This document shows, piece by piece, positions 27,950 through 37,089 of a stretch of 64,000 bases of DNA (its first letter is position 1; each line of letters begins with the position of its first letter). Source of the DNA: Moritella viscosa (GTDB lineage: Bacteria; Pseudomonadota; Gammaproteobacteria; Enterobacterales; Moritellaceae); NCBI GenBank assembly GCA_000953735.1, contig LN554852.1:1623846-1687845 (forward strand), written 5' to 3'. The position numbers and the translations under genes are program-made. The notes below the pieces were generated by a model. That model saw only the letters and a list, made by a program, of their open reading frames with translations, had not been told where the DNA came from and did no database searches.

Positions 27950-28855
27950 ATGGGTAATATTGATTTTATTTCACTCCGAATATTTTCTTTGGTGGCTGAA
28001 AAAGGCAGTTTTATCGGCGCTGCAAAAGCATTACAAATGCCATCTTCAAACGTGAGTCGTACTATTTCACAATTAGAGGATAAGCTACAAGTCCGCTTAA
28101 TTGAACGAAGTACCCGACATATGAGATTAACCGAGTCAGGTGCGCTACTTTATTCTCGGTCTGGTGCATTACTCGACGCCTTAGCGCAACTCGAATCTGA
28201 CATCACATCCAATAAAACGCAACTTAAAGGCCCACTAAGGCTCTGTATTCCGAGTGAAATGGGCCCCAAATTATTGGGGGATTCTATTATTGATTTTTCA
28301 TTAAAATATCCTGAAATCAGTATTAACTGTACGACGAACTTAGCCGGATTTGAGTCCTTAATTGAGGATATCGACATTGCAATTATTGTAACTAGGGGGG
28401 ATCTACCAGACAGTGATTATATTGCACAAAAACTAGCTGAGTTCCCATGTTGCATTGTGGCAGCACCCAAAGTCATTAAGCAATGGGGTAAACCAAGTAA
28501 CATCAGTGATTTTAGAGCATTACCTTGCATCACCACTGCAACTGCACTCCAAGGGAAAGCTTGGCAATTTATTAAAGACAGTGGGGAGTTTCATCACATA
28601 AGCGTGTCTAGTAACTTTAAAGTGAACAGCGGCGAAATGGCTTTTAAGGCAGCCTTATCGGGGGTTGGCTTTGCTATCCTTTCTCGTCATGCTTGTGATG
28701 AACATATAAAAGATGGCAGTCTCATTGAATTAAATTTTGCATCCAAGGCCGCACCGTTAAACCTATACGCAGTATACTCTCATCGAGTATTTCGCCCTGA
28801 AAAGTTCAGGGTATTTATTGATTTTTTAAAAGCCGATTTAGCTCAATTTATATGA
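27950..28855 (+). CDS. LysR-family transcriptional regulator
   Basis: This 301-residue protein has an N-terminal winged helix (LRIFSLVAEKGSFIGAAKAL then QMPSSNVSRTISQLEDKLQV) and a C-terminal periplasmic-binding-like effector domain from about residue 90. It resembles the CrgA-like clade. It is divergent from the FAD monooxygenase gene, the classic arrangement in which a LysR protein activates its neighbour in response to a pathway compound. Nothing in the sequence names the ligand. It is followed closely by a converging HAD gene. Confidence 0.92.
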   Translation: MGNIDFISLRIFSLVAEKGSFIGAAKALQMPSSNVSRTISQLEDKLQVRLIERSTRHMRLTESGALLYSRSGALLDALAQLESDITSNKTQLKGPLRLCIPSEMGPKLLGDSIIDFSLKYPEISINCTTNLAGFESLIEDIDIAIIVTRGDLPDSDYIAQKLAEFPCCIVAAPKVIKQWGKPSNISDFRALPCITTATALQGKAWQFIKDSGEFHHISVSSNFKVNSGEMAFKAALSGVGFAILSRHACDEHIKDGSLIELNFASKAAPLNLYAVYSHRVFRPEKFRVFIDFLKADLAQFI

Positions 28856-28884
28856 AGTTAACTTTCGGGTTTCCCATTAACTCT

Positions 28885-29538
28885 TTACCAACTTAGCTCA
28901 TAGGCAGCATTTGTTTGTCTAATAGAGAAAACCGAAAAGCTATCGACGATTAAGTCCGCTAACGCTAAATCTGATTTTTTATGACTTGTTAACAAGGCAA
29001 CAGTAAAACATCCAGCATCTTTTGCTGATTTTATTCCTGCTGGAGAATCTTCAAATGCGATACAACGTCGAGGATCTAAACCTAGATTTTGAGCCGCTAA
29101 AATAAATGGAGCAGGATGAGGTTTCCCATTAGTTACATCTTCGGCGCAAACCATGCTATCTGGAAGTTCAAACCCAGATGCAAGTAAACTCGTTTCTGCT
29201 ACTTTTCTAGGCCCACTCGTTGCTATAGCCCATGAATTTTTCGGTATGCTTTTAACAAATTTTAATGCACCTTCAATTTCAGTGGCAGACTTCATTGCAT
29301 GAATAGCAATATCTTTCACCGTATTTTCTTCATCAACATTTGAGTATTGGCGGTCTACTAATGTAAGCGTTTCGATTATTTTACGCCCATGAACATGAGG
29401 AAATATGTCTGAAAATTCAATGTTTTTTTGTGATGCCCATGTTTTCCAAATATTATTTATAACCTGAGTTGTGTTTACGAGAGTAGCGTCAACATCAAAA
29501 ATAAATCCTTGGCAGGTAGTAATATTCATAAAGTCCAT
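28885..29538 (-). CDS. HAD-superfamily phosphatase (subclass IA)
   Basis: This 217-residue protein looks like a beta-phosphoglucomutase/sugar-phosphatase relative. Motif I is FDVDATLVNT, with Ala where Gly is usual in DxDGT; the two Asp are intact. Motif II is ATSGP near residue 105, motif III KPHPAPF near 140 and motif IV FEDSPAGIKSAKDAG near 165. The helical cap sits between motifs I and II. Small sugar phosphates are the usual substrates. It runs opposite to the LysR gene and in the same direction as the membrane protein gene next to it. Confidence 0.85.
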   Translation of the reverse strand: MDFMNITTCQGFIFDVDATLVNTTQVINNIWKTWASQKNIEFSDIFPHVHGRKIIETLTLVDRQYSNVDEENTVKDIAIHAMKSATEIEGALKFVKSIPKNSWAIATSGPRKVAETSLLASGFELPDSMVCAEDVTNGKPHPAPFILAAQNLGLDPRRCIAFEDSPAGIKSAKDAGCFTVALLTSHKKSDLALADLIVDSFSVFSIRQTNAAYELSW

Positions 29539-29554
29539 CCATTAAAATAATTGA

Positions 29555-30214
29555 CTAATTGTTACGTTCTTTCGTTAATTTTATTGTTACGTTTTTATAT
29601 ACTGTCTTCGGATTATGTCCATAAAGAGAGAAAAAATAGAGACATAACAAACCAAGAGAGAAGAGGCCTGAAATAAAACCATCTAAGAATATTTGAGGTA
29701 TTTTTGAGATTATTTTCTCATAGATGTCAGAGGATATAGATGGCTTGCTACTAAAAAAATAATATGCGTAGTATGAAGGTAAATAGATAGATTTATACAT
29801 TAGCCATGAAGATGCAGATATGGGCACTAGAAACATAAATGGTTTTAATTGTCTTATTGGGAACACGAAATACACCATCATAATCAGACACAAAACAGCT
29901 AAAAATAATGACGAAGAAATGTACCTAAATGGAAACGTTCCGGACATATCGCCCTCATACATCGTCAAAACAATCGATCCGAACATACTTAAGAGAATGA
30001 ACTTACCGACTTCTTTAGTGTTTGCTGTTCTGATAAAAATATAACCCAAAACACTTATCAATGAAGATAACCAAACGACAACTTCAAATCTTATGTCTAC
30101 GGTAAACTGAGGCAGTGCCGTAGCAGCCATTATAACAATGGCGTGTACCACTGGATATACGAAAACTATAACGACACTAAGCCTAATTAACCCCCAAATA
30201 AAGATTTTTAACAT
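29555..30214 (-). CDS. Unidentified polytopic membrane protein
   Basis: I do not recognise a family. The 219 residues contain about six hydrophobic segments, including IWGLIRLSVVIVFVYPVVHA at the N-terminus and GFISGLFSLGLLCLYFFSLY near the C-terminus. There are no enzymatic motifs. It ends 16 bases before the HAD gene on the same strand and may be co-transcribed with it. Confidence 0.6.
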   Translation of the reverse strand: MLKIFIWGLIRLSVVIVFVYPVVHAIVIMAATALPQFTVDIRFEVVVWLSSLISVLGYIFIRTANTKEVGKFILLSMFGSIVLTMYEGDMSGTFPFRYISSSLFLAVLCLIMMVYFVFPIRQLKPFMFLVPISASSWLMYKSIYLPSYYAYYFFSSKPSISSDIYEKIISKIPQIFLDGFISGLFSLGLLCLYFFSLYGHNPKTVYKNVTIKLTKERNN

Positions 30215-30512
30215 ACTTTCTTAATTCCTGCTTGAGGCCTAATGAGTGATAGTCGTAACGTGTGCCGGGCTTTGTTATAAAGTGAGCTCGCTAAATAAAT
30301 CAACATATAATCAGCATTTGTTTTCCTTGTAAGTAATCGGAGATACTAGCTATGTAACTGAGTCTATTGATATTAACTTTAGCAGCAAGGTAAACCGGAT
30401 TGTCTTTTTATAAATCGTGACTGATTTCACAAAATACCAATAACAGGCTATAAAATCATAGTGTCACCCATTTCAATTGAACAGTGTTGCTGTAATCATT
30501 TATAGCGGGTAA

Positions 30513-30653
30513 GGGGGTAGCCGCTGTGGTGATCTTCGCGATAATTTTGATTCAAATGGCGCGTTATTGTATGTGGGTACAAGACGGATTGCAGAGTTTG
30601 AGGTTGGCGGTGTATTAAGCGTTAGAAGACTTGATGTGGGTGGCCATCGTTGA
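30513..30653 (+). pseudogene. Orphan coding-like fragment, family unknown
   Basis: A 46-codon open frame reads GSRCGDLRDNFDSNGALLY, then VGTRRIAEFEVGGVLSVRRL. It has a balanced, protein-like composition and no start codon. It may be the tail of a lost gene. Its last bases run into the palindrome that follows. Confidence 0.3.
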
Positions 30654-30674
30654 TTAAGCGTAATTAGCGATGGC
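30643..30674. repeat. Palindromic repeat, copy 1
   Basis: A 14-bp stem with loop AGCG. It differs from copy 2 (33612-33643) at two bases in the left arm, and both changes leave G-T pairs when transcribed from the plus strand. It lies 33 bases beyond the stop of the broken LysR gene. Confidence 0.8.
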
Positions 30675-30707
30675 AGTTAGATGTTAATTGACTATTTACT
30701 GTTACGG

Positions 30708-31615
30708 TTAATCAGCTGTTAAGTATTTTTTGGTGATTTCGTTCATAAAAGAAAGCATTGTTTTTAATCGTGGTGATGAACTTTTCTTACTGGCATAGAC
30801 GGCATAAATCGTCACATTTGGGCTGACCTTTATTTCTGGTGCAATTTTGATAAGTTTTTTTTCTTTCACTAATTTCCGACAATAAATATCAGGTAATAGG
30901 GATATTCCTGCACCTGCTACGACCGAGTCGCGTACCATCAGTACATCTTCGAGTTGATTTGCCATAGGGAAGGTCACAGGATATTTATTTCCATCGGGTG
31001 CGAATAAACAAAAATTAGCAGGATAATTTTCTTGGGTATGATAATAACGCACATGTTTTTGTATTTCTAACCAACTGGAGTTGATCAACTCTGGATAAGC
31101 AGATAAATAGGTAGGAGAACTCATCCAGCAAAGCTCAATATCTGCAAGATGTTGAGCATAAAATCCCGAAGGAACCAATGGACCAAGTTGGATAGCTAAG
31201 TCTAACTTGTCTTCATACAAATTCAAGATTCGTGTAGTGCTTTTCATGTTTAAGCAAATGTCTGGAAAACGCGTAACAAAGTCATTTAAATGTGGAGCCA
31301 TGACTTCTCGTGAAAATGCCAAGGTGACAGCGATATTTAATTCTCCTGCAAGTCCTTTTTGGCAGAGTTCATCACCAGCAAGGTTAACCTGTTCGAGTAA
31401 TGGTTTTAGTTGCTGATATAGTTGTGCTCCATCAGAAGTAAGACGAAGATAACGATTGTTACGTTCTAGGAGTTTTACATTAAGCCGCTCTTCTAAGCGA
31501 GCTATTGCCGACTAATACTTGATTTTTGTATGTTTAATCGTACTGCGGCTTTTGAAAAACTGTTGCTTTCAGCTACGGCAATAAATAAAGGTAAGTCATT
31601 CAAATTCCAATTCAT
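30708..31615 (-). pseudogene. LysR-family regulator with a one-base frameshift
   Basis: From ATG 31615 the minus strand encodes MNWNLNDLPLFIAVAESNSF, then SKAAVRLNIQKSSISRQ and a stop. Adding one G near 31507 restores the usual helix-turn-helix sequence (SSISRAIARLEERLNVKLLE) and the frame runs on to 30708. The effector-binding part is a 205-codon open frame. It is divergent from the MFS gene, which it presumably controlled. A one-base deletion is the simplest cause; a base-calling error cannot be excluded. Confidence 0.85.
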
Positions 31616-31938
31616 AGCTATCCTAAATGTAATACATAAATCAGAAAAATATTATACGAGTATAGAATGTTTTTTATCATAAATAACTATTCATAAGATA
31701 TTGAGCTTTAGCTCACTTATCTATTAATCCCGAGTTTATTTTAACTACTTTATACCATTAAGCAAAGTTGAAAATAAGCAACGCAGTGTTGCTTTATTGA
31801 GACTATTACGGTGATGATGAAACTCATATAGTGGATGAAAGATACATACCTACCAATATAAAATTAAACAATAATATTAAATAGATAAATTAGATTTATC
31901 TCTCTGATTATTCTGATTTCAATATAAAGAGAGAATCA
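31616..31938. promoter_or_regulatory. Divergent control region of the LysR/MFS cassette
   Basis: This AT-rich gap holds two short dyads. TGAGC, TTTA, GCTCA lies at 31702-31715. AAGCAAC, GCAGT, GTTGCTT lies at 31776-31794. Either could be a regulator site, but neither shows the T-N11-A form clearly. AGAGAG precedes the MFS start. Confidence 0.4.
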
Positions 31939-33141
31939 ATGTCTACGTATAAATCGAATACCTTAATGAAAATTTGTTTATTATTGGGGTGCAGCTTACT
32001 TGTCATGGGGAACGCTGCGATAGGCCCTTCATTGACACAGATTAATCAGGTGTTTAATGACCCGTTCTACGTGTCATTACTCATGACATTACCTGCAATC
32101 GGAGTGGTATTATCGGCGCCATTTGTTGACAAGCTAATGAGGCTCGTCGGAGAGAAAAACGCGTTACTTGTTGGACTATTTATTTATGGGGCAGCTGGTA
32201 GTAGTGGTCTATGGCTTAACTCAATCTATGCGCTATTATACTTTCGTTTGTTATTTGGTGTTGGTATTGCGATATGCATGACTGTCATTAATCATATTAT
32301 AGGAAGTGCATTTCAAGGTAAATCGCGTACAGACTTTATCTCTTTCCAATCAATAGCAGTTAATCTGGGGGGCGTTGTGTTTGTGCTCTTAAGCGGTAGC
32401 TTAGCAGAATATAATTGGCGTTTTCCATTTTCCCTATATTTACTGTCCTTTGTCATTTTAATTATGTCGGCAAAGGCGATTACTATACCCACACATAGGG
32501 ATAATGAGATAAAAAAACGTTTAACAGGATCTGATATTAAGCGGGTCTTTCCTTCCTATGTAATGGGTTTAATTGGTATGCTTTTTTACTATATGATCCT
32601 TATTAATTTACCTTTTACACTGGTTTCATCTTTATCTTTAACAAGTAGTATGATCGGTATAGTTATGGCCGGTATGAGCGTGCTCTCGGTAATTGTCGCT
32701 TATTTATTTCGGCATATGTTGTCAACGTTGGGTGAGCGATGGTTATTAGTTATTTGCTTCAGTTGTTATGCAATTGCATTAACTTTGCTTGCACTAACTC
32801 AATTTGAATGGCGGGCTTATGTCACGATTGTATTTTCAGGAATAGGTTTTGGATTATTACTACCAACGTTAAGCCATATGATCATGTCGTTAAGTACTGC
32901 GGTACTGCGTGCTCGTTTAATGAGTGGGTTTGTGATGTCTTACTTCTTGGGGCAGGCGCTTAGTGCATTTGTTTTACAGCTAAATATGTTACTACCAGAA
33001 GGGCTAGTTTTTCTTATCTTTGCCATGATTGCGGCTATTACGGCATGCTTGTGCGCTCGTTTTCTCGATATAAAAGAGCCAAAAGAGGAGGCGTTAAAGG
33101 TAAGAGAGAATGACGTCTGCTTTGGGAAGAACTTCTCATGA
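31939..33141 (+). CDS. MFS transporter
   Basis: This 400-residue inner-membrane protein has about 12 hydrophobic segments and the MFS loop sequence VDKLMRLVGEKNALLVG between helices 2 and 3. It lacks the sugar-porter motifs and looks like a drug or small-acid proton antiporter. The stop codon overlaps the start of the UbiC-like gene by four bases (ATGA), so the two are translationally coupled. That coupling suggests the transporter moves the product or substrate of the lyase-like protein. Confidence 0.87.
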   Translation: MSTYKSNTLMKICLLLGCSLLVMGNAAIGPSLTQINQVFNDPFYVSLLMTLPAIGVVLSAPFVDKLMRLVGEKNALLVGLFIYGAAGSSGLWLNSIYALLYFRLLFGVGIAICMTVINHIIGSAFQGKSRTDFISFQSIAVNLGGVVFVLLSGSLAEYNWRFPFSLYLLSFVILIMSAKAITIPTHRDNEIKKRLTGSDIKRVFPSYVMGLIGMLFYYMILINLPFTLVSSLSLTSSMIGIVMAGMSVLSVIVAYLFRHMLSTLGERWLLVICFSCYAIALTLLALTQFEWRAYVTIVFSGIGFGLLLPTLSHMIMSLSTAVLRARLMSGFVMSYFLGQALSAFVLQLNMLLPEGLVFLIFAMIAAITACLCARFLDIKEPKEEALKVRENDVCFGKNFS

Positions 33142-33602
33142 AATTAGTACCTGTTGTTAACTTAGTGCCTCATTATATGAATGATCCAGGGTCTCTGACC
33201 AAGCGACTTAAAGCTCGGTGTGTCAATTTCCATATTATTGAGCAAGAAAAAGGTAAGTTGGATCAGAGTACGTTTTTTCGTCAAACTATACTGATGAACA
33301 ACCAGTCTAGTTTAATATTAGCGCGATCGTCTTTAATGTCAGAGGACTCTGTGATAGTGAATAAATTTTGTGAGCTTGGAGATAAATCTTTGGGTGAACA
33401 ATTATTATTTGCAGAGCAGAACGTAAAGCGTAGTGAGTATTCGTTTTTCCAAGTTAGTCAGCTTGATCGTGACATGATAAATCTAGATAGAACGGAAATA
33501 GTGTATGCAAGACGTTCTTATTTTAGATGGCAGAGCAACCAGCTATCATTGCTTGAAATATTCTTACCTGATGCACATGATATATTGAGAGGGGAACGCT
33601 AG
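33138..33602 (+). CDS. UbiC-like chorismate-pyruvate lyase family protein
   Basis: The 154 residues align by eye with E. coli UbiC along most of their length. DPGSLTKRLKA corresponds to the N-terminal helix and FRQTILMNNQSSLILARSSL to the strand holding the substrate Arg. LGDKSLGEQLLF matches LGKTPLGRYLF. YARRSYFRWQSNQLSLLEIF then LPD matches the final strands with the catalytic Glu (ELFLP in UbiC). UbiC splits chorismate into pyruvate and 4-hydroxybenzoate for ubiquinone. The real ubiC normally precedes ubiA, so this MFS-coupled gene is likely a paralogue with another use. Confidence 0.75.
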   Translation: MKLVPVVNLVPHYMNDPGSLTKRLKARCVNFHIIEQEKGKLDQSTFFRQTILMNNQSSLILARSSLMSEDSVIVNKFCELGDKSLGEQLLFAEQNVKRSEYSFFQVSQLDRDMINLDRTEIVYARRSYFRWQSNQLSLLEIFLPDAHDILRGER

Positions 33603-33611
33603 TATTGAGTG

Positions 33612-33643
33612 GCCATCGCTAATTAAGCGTAATTAGCGATGGC
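33612..33643. repeat. Palindromic repeat, copy 2
   Basis: A perfect 14-bp stem (13 bp plus the outer G-C) with loop AGCG. It sits ten bases past the UbiC-like stop and 30 bases before the end of the converging DUF3622 gene. It could terminate both, but it lacks a T-tract. Confidence 0.85.
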
Positions 33644-33672
33644 TGTAAGGCGTTGCTTATATCTGGGTGATA

Positions 33673-33960
33673 TTAAGCGTCGTCTTTTTCTGATTCGTCA
33701 GACTCTTCAACGATTTCTTCTGCATTATCTTCAACGCTTTCTGAAACGAGGCGAATGCGACGTGCGTTACGTTCGATTTGGTTTTGTAAGAAACCTTTTA
33801 ATTCAGTTTCAGCCCAAATTTGTGCTTCAGCTTCTGAAGCAAAGCCCGCTTGGCTTTTTGATACAACTGTTTTTTTAGATGTGATTTTTCTCACTATCTC
33901 AGCAGTCCAAGAACCGTCTACTAGTACCAAATTAAAATCGTACTTTTTACCTTTTGCCAT
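33673..33960 (-). CDS. DUF3622 family protein
   Basis: This 95-residue protein begins MAKGKKYDFNLVLVDGSWTA, then EIVRKITSKKTVVSKSQAGF, which matches small DUF3622 proteins of Vibrio-like bacteria. The last 25 residues are strongly acidic (SESVEDNAEEIVEESDESEK). The function is unknown. The Lys/Arg-rich core could contact nucleic acid, but that is a guess. It converges on the MFS/UbiC-like operon across the palindrome. Confidence 0.75.
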   Translation of the reverse strand: MAKGKKYDFNLVLVDGSWTAEIVRKITSKKTVVSKSQAGFASEAEAQIWAETELKGFLQNQIERNARRIRLVSESVEDNAEEIVEESDESEKDDA

Positions 33961-34309
33961 GTGTCTATTTCCTAGCGATTATTCAGTGTGATGATATCCC
34001 CAAACTACTTTAGGATGCTTTATCTGAGACTAGCTTGGATATCTTATTTATGCTTTTTCATTCTACTTAATCATCGCGATACATTTTGTTATCAACACTG
34101 GATAAAGAGAAATGAATTAGAAGGCGGGATTCTAGGCTAAAATGACAAAAACACCAGCAGTTAATGAAATTCATCGCAACATTTTGTTGTATTTCGTCAT
34201 TTATTAGCGGTATTTACGTAAAGAAGGGTAATTTTAATTAGCCCTACTTGTTATATTTCGTGATTATCGGTAAAAAGAAGCCCTATGATTAATTACAACG
34301 TAAGAATGT
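33961..34309. other. Gene-free gap before the Scs operon
   Basis: No gene, repeat or hairpin worth a call. It must hold promoters for DUF3622 (minus) and the Scs operon (plus), but no clear copper or thiol regulator site was recognised. Confidence 0.45.
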
Positions 34310-34759
34310 ATGCGCATCACTAAACCAACAAACAACGCAAATATAAGCCTGCTGTTAATAGTAGCATTTTTGATTGTTTGCATGGTTAACAATGCTTATT
34401 CATTTAATCAGCCTGTGCTAAGTAGTGCTCAATTAACCAGTGCTCAATTAGACAATGTTCCGTTAAATAGCCTGACTAGTACTAATGAAAGTGTGAATTC
34501 TAATGCTGACTTTAGCGCTGTGACGAACACCGAACTTACAGATGCCAGTTATCTTGATAACAGTGACGGTGCCTGTAAACTGACTGAAAAATTATTACAA
34601 AAAGCCAGTACGCATATGGACGAGCTAGTCATGGTCATTTTAATGATCATCCTATTTAGCCATTACTTTACGCGTCAAACTCCCAACTTTACTTATCTAG
34701 CAAATACATTTGTCCCTTCTCGACGCCGCCACCTTATTTTGTGTAAATTTGAAGAATAA
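34310..34759 (+). CDS. Small membrane protein preceding scsB, possibly copper-linked
   Basis: The 149 residues start with a hydrophobic signal or anchor (ISLLLIVAFLIVCMVNNAYS). A Ser/Asn/Thr-rich linker follows, then a second membrane helix (MDELVMVILMIILFSHYF). The C-terminus is basic and Cys-bearing (RRRHLILCKFEE). A Cys precedes the second helix (DGACKLTEKL). I recall similar short proteins with an R-R-x-H-L-x-L-C ending at the head of copper/Scs operons, but I cannot confirm the family. Position and strand suggest co-expression with scsBCD, after a 159-base gap. Confidence 0.6.
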   Translation: MRITKPTNNANISLLLIVAFLIVCMVNNAYSFNQPVLSSAQLTSAQLDNVPLNSLTSTNESVNSNADFSAVTNTELTDASYLDNSDGACKLTEKLLQKASTHMDELVMVILMIILFSHYFTRQTPNFTYLANTFVPSRRRHLILCKFEE

Positions 34760-34918
34760 TATTTCTTAATATACCTCCGCGATAACTTAAAATACAAAAT
34801 TTAATCACCGTTTTATATTAAATAGTATTTAATTCATCTTTATAGCTCGGGTATATTAAAGAATAATTATTTTTATCGACGCCCCATTAAATGCAATTGG
34901 TATTGAAGCATCAGCAAG

Positions 34919-37003
34919 ATGACTTTAATTACTTCTTGGAGACATGATTTGAAGACAATAAAAACCTTATTTGTGAGTTGTTTGCTGCTTATATCCGTGA
35001 GTATTTCTGCACAAACAACAGGCTGGTTACAAGACCCATCACACCCACCAATTCAGTTACGCTTTATGCTGACAGGGCAAGTGGATAAAACCAATAATAC
35101 AGTGCCCGCTGTACTTGAAATAAAGCTTGCTGATAACTGGAAAACCTATTGGCGTTCACCGGGTGAAGGCGGTATCGCACCAAGTATTGATTGGCAAGAG
35201 TCGACAAATCTTGTTGGCAGTGACTGGCAGTGGCCAGTACCAAAACATTTCTCATTGCTTGGGTTAGAGACTTATGGGTATACGGATGCGGTTAGCTTTC
35301 CAATTCAGTTACAGTTAGAAGACATTAATAAACCACTGGTATTAGCGGGTAAATTAACCTTATCTTCGTGTACGAGTATTTGTGTATTAACTGATTATGA
35401 TATTAACATGTCAGTTGATATTCAAAATTTGGAAGCGGATGCTGAAGCGATGTTTTTGTATAATAAAAGCATCACGCAAGTACCGACAAAAGTGGTTGAT
35501 AATAATGCGGTTCAATTAGTATGGGATCACGCTAATAGTCAATTACAAGCGACAATATCTGGCTATCACTGGGGCGAAACACCGAGATTATTGATTGATG
35601 GAGACTTAGACACAGCCTTTAAACTAAAGACGGTAGAAGAGTCAGCAGATCATTTAATTGCGGTATTTGACGCAAGTAGTTGGTTGGGTGACGTTGAATT
35701 AATCGATAAAACGTTAAATTTAACTGTCATCACCTCAGAGCAAGCGTTAGAGTTTTCGACGCCTGTCATTGCGGGACAAGTTACTATCGCAGGTAAGTCG
35801 TTAATGGGAATTGTACTGTTTGCTTTATTAGGTGGTTTAATCCTCAATATAATGCCGTGTGTATTACCGGTTCTGGGCATGAAATTGAGCACTATTATCG
35901 ATGCACCAAATGTCGAGAAAGGTAAAATAAGGCAGCAATTCCTTGCTTCTGCGGCCGGTATTATCGTGTCATTCTGGTTACTTTCAGCCTTCATCTTTGC
36001 ATTAAAAGTGTCTGGCCAGGCGATAGGTTGGGGTATTCAATTCCAAAGTCCTTGGTTTATTGCGGTCATGGTTGTTATCACCGCGGTATTCTCATTAAAC
36101 ATGCTAGGTGCGTTTGAGTTTAGTTTATCGTCAAACTTACAAACGAAATTAGCCACGGCGGGTGATGATAGTAATCGTGGACATTTCTTGCAAGGTATGT
36201 TCGCTACGTTACTCGCAACGCCTTGTAGTGCACCATTTTTGGGTACCGCTGTTGCTTATGCACTGGGTGCTGATACATTAAGTTTATTTGTTATCTTTAC
36301 TGCCTTAGCAATTGGAATGGCTCTACCGTGGTTGTTAGTTGCAACTTTCCCAAGCCTTGTCAGTCTATTACCTAAACCTGGTCGTTGGATGGGGTCAGTG
36401 AAAACTGTGTTTGCTGGTTTGTTAATGCTAACTTGTTTGTGGCTAGTTACCTTGTTGTCTAGTTTCTTACCTACATTTGCTATTTATGGTCTGTTTAGTG
36501 TTGTTAGCTTGGTCTTTATTGGTTTTATGATAAAACTTAAAGGTAAACGAGCTGTACTTATCAGTGTCAGTGTCGGTTTGTTGCTTGGTAGCGCTGGTAT
36601 GTTGGCAGCGTCGTTAACAACGAGCAAGTGGTCAAACGGTTTGCCGGATGACTTAGTGTGGCAAGATCTTGATACTGTACGTATCGAGCAACAAATAAAA
36701 GAAGGTAAAACAGTATTTGTGGATATCACTGCTGATTGGTGTATTACTTGTAAGGCCAATAAGGTAGGTGTCGTATTACAAGATCCTGTATATAGCAAAC
36801 TGCTAACGGAAAATGTCGTCACGATGAAAGGTGATTGGACGGTTAGATCTGAAAAAGTGACGAATTACTTACAACGTCACGGTCGTTTTGGTGTCCCATT
36901 TAATATTGTTTATGGGCCTAAGGCGCCGAACGGTATACCACTGCCGGTTATTTTAAGTGACGATGCTGTGCTGAATGCAATTAAGCAAGCGGGCGGCAAG
37001 TAA
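34919..37003 (+). CDS. scsB: ScsB-type DsbD-family protein-disulfide reductase
   Basis: This 694-residue protein has a signal peptide (TLFVSCLLLISVSISA) and a large periplasmic domain to about residue 285 with a Cys pair (SSCTSICVL). A core of about eight membrane helices carries paired Cys in NIMPCVLPVLG and ATPCSAPFLG. A C-terminal thioredoxin domain has the CITC active site (DITADWCITCKANK). It moves reducing power from cytoplasmic thioredoxin to periplasmic partners, here presumably ScsC and ScsD. Scs proteins were named for suppression of copper sensitivity in Salmonella. An alternative start lies about nine codons inside (34946). It is followed by scsC after 86 bases. Confidence 0.9.
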   Translation: MTLITSWRHDLKTIKTLFVSCLLLISVSISAQTTGWLQDPSHPPIQLRFMLTGQVDKTNNTVPAVLEIKLADNWKTYWRSPGEGGIAPSIDWQESTNLVGSDWQWPVPKHFSLLGLETYGYTDAVSFPIQLQLEDINKPLVLAGKLTLSSCTSICVLTDYDINMSVDIQNLEADAEAMFLYNKSITQVPTKVVDNNAVQLVWDHANSQLQATISGYHWGETPRLLIDGDLDTAFKLKTVEESADHLIAVFDASSWLGDVELIDKTLNLTVITSEQALEFSTPVIAGQVTIAGKSLMGIVLFALLGGLILNIMPCVLPVLGMKLSTIIDAPNVEKGKIRQQFLASAAGIIVSFWLLSAFIFALKVSGQAIGWGIQFQSPWFIAVMVVITAVFSLNMLGAFEFSLSSNLQTKLATAGDDSNRGHFLQGMFATLLATPCSAPFLGTAVAYALGADTLSLFVIFTALAIGMALPWLLVATFPSLVSLLPKPGRWMGSVKTVFAGLLMLTCLWLVTLLSSFLPTFAIYGLFSVVSLVFIGFMIKLKGKRAVLISVSVGLLLGSAGMLAASLTTSKWSNGLPDDLVWQDLDTVRIEQQIKEGKTVFVDITADWCITCKANKVGVVLQDPVYSKLLTENVVTMKGDWTVRSEKVTNYLQRHGRFGVPFNIVYGPKAPNGIPLPVILSDDAVLNAIKQAGGK

Positions 37004-37089
37004 TAATCAATTTCTGCCCTGCGTATATGCGTGGGGTATGACGATTCGTAAAACAAATACAGAAACAAATTTAATAAATAGGGATTACA

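Larger units (their letters stand above)
30215..30707. other. Gap with one orphan coding scar and a palindromic repeat
   Basis: No complete gene is present. The first 290 bases show nothing I can support. A coding-like scar lies at 30513-30653 and a palindrome at 30643-30674, both entered separately. Confidence 0.5.

Noticed and set aside
30643-33643. Palindromes as simple rho-independent terminators.
   Set aside because: Neither copy is followed by a T-tract on either strand, and the arms are AT-rich; the same sequence twice around one cassette needs another explanation. Termination is not excluded.
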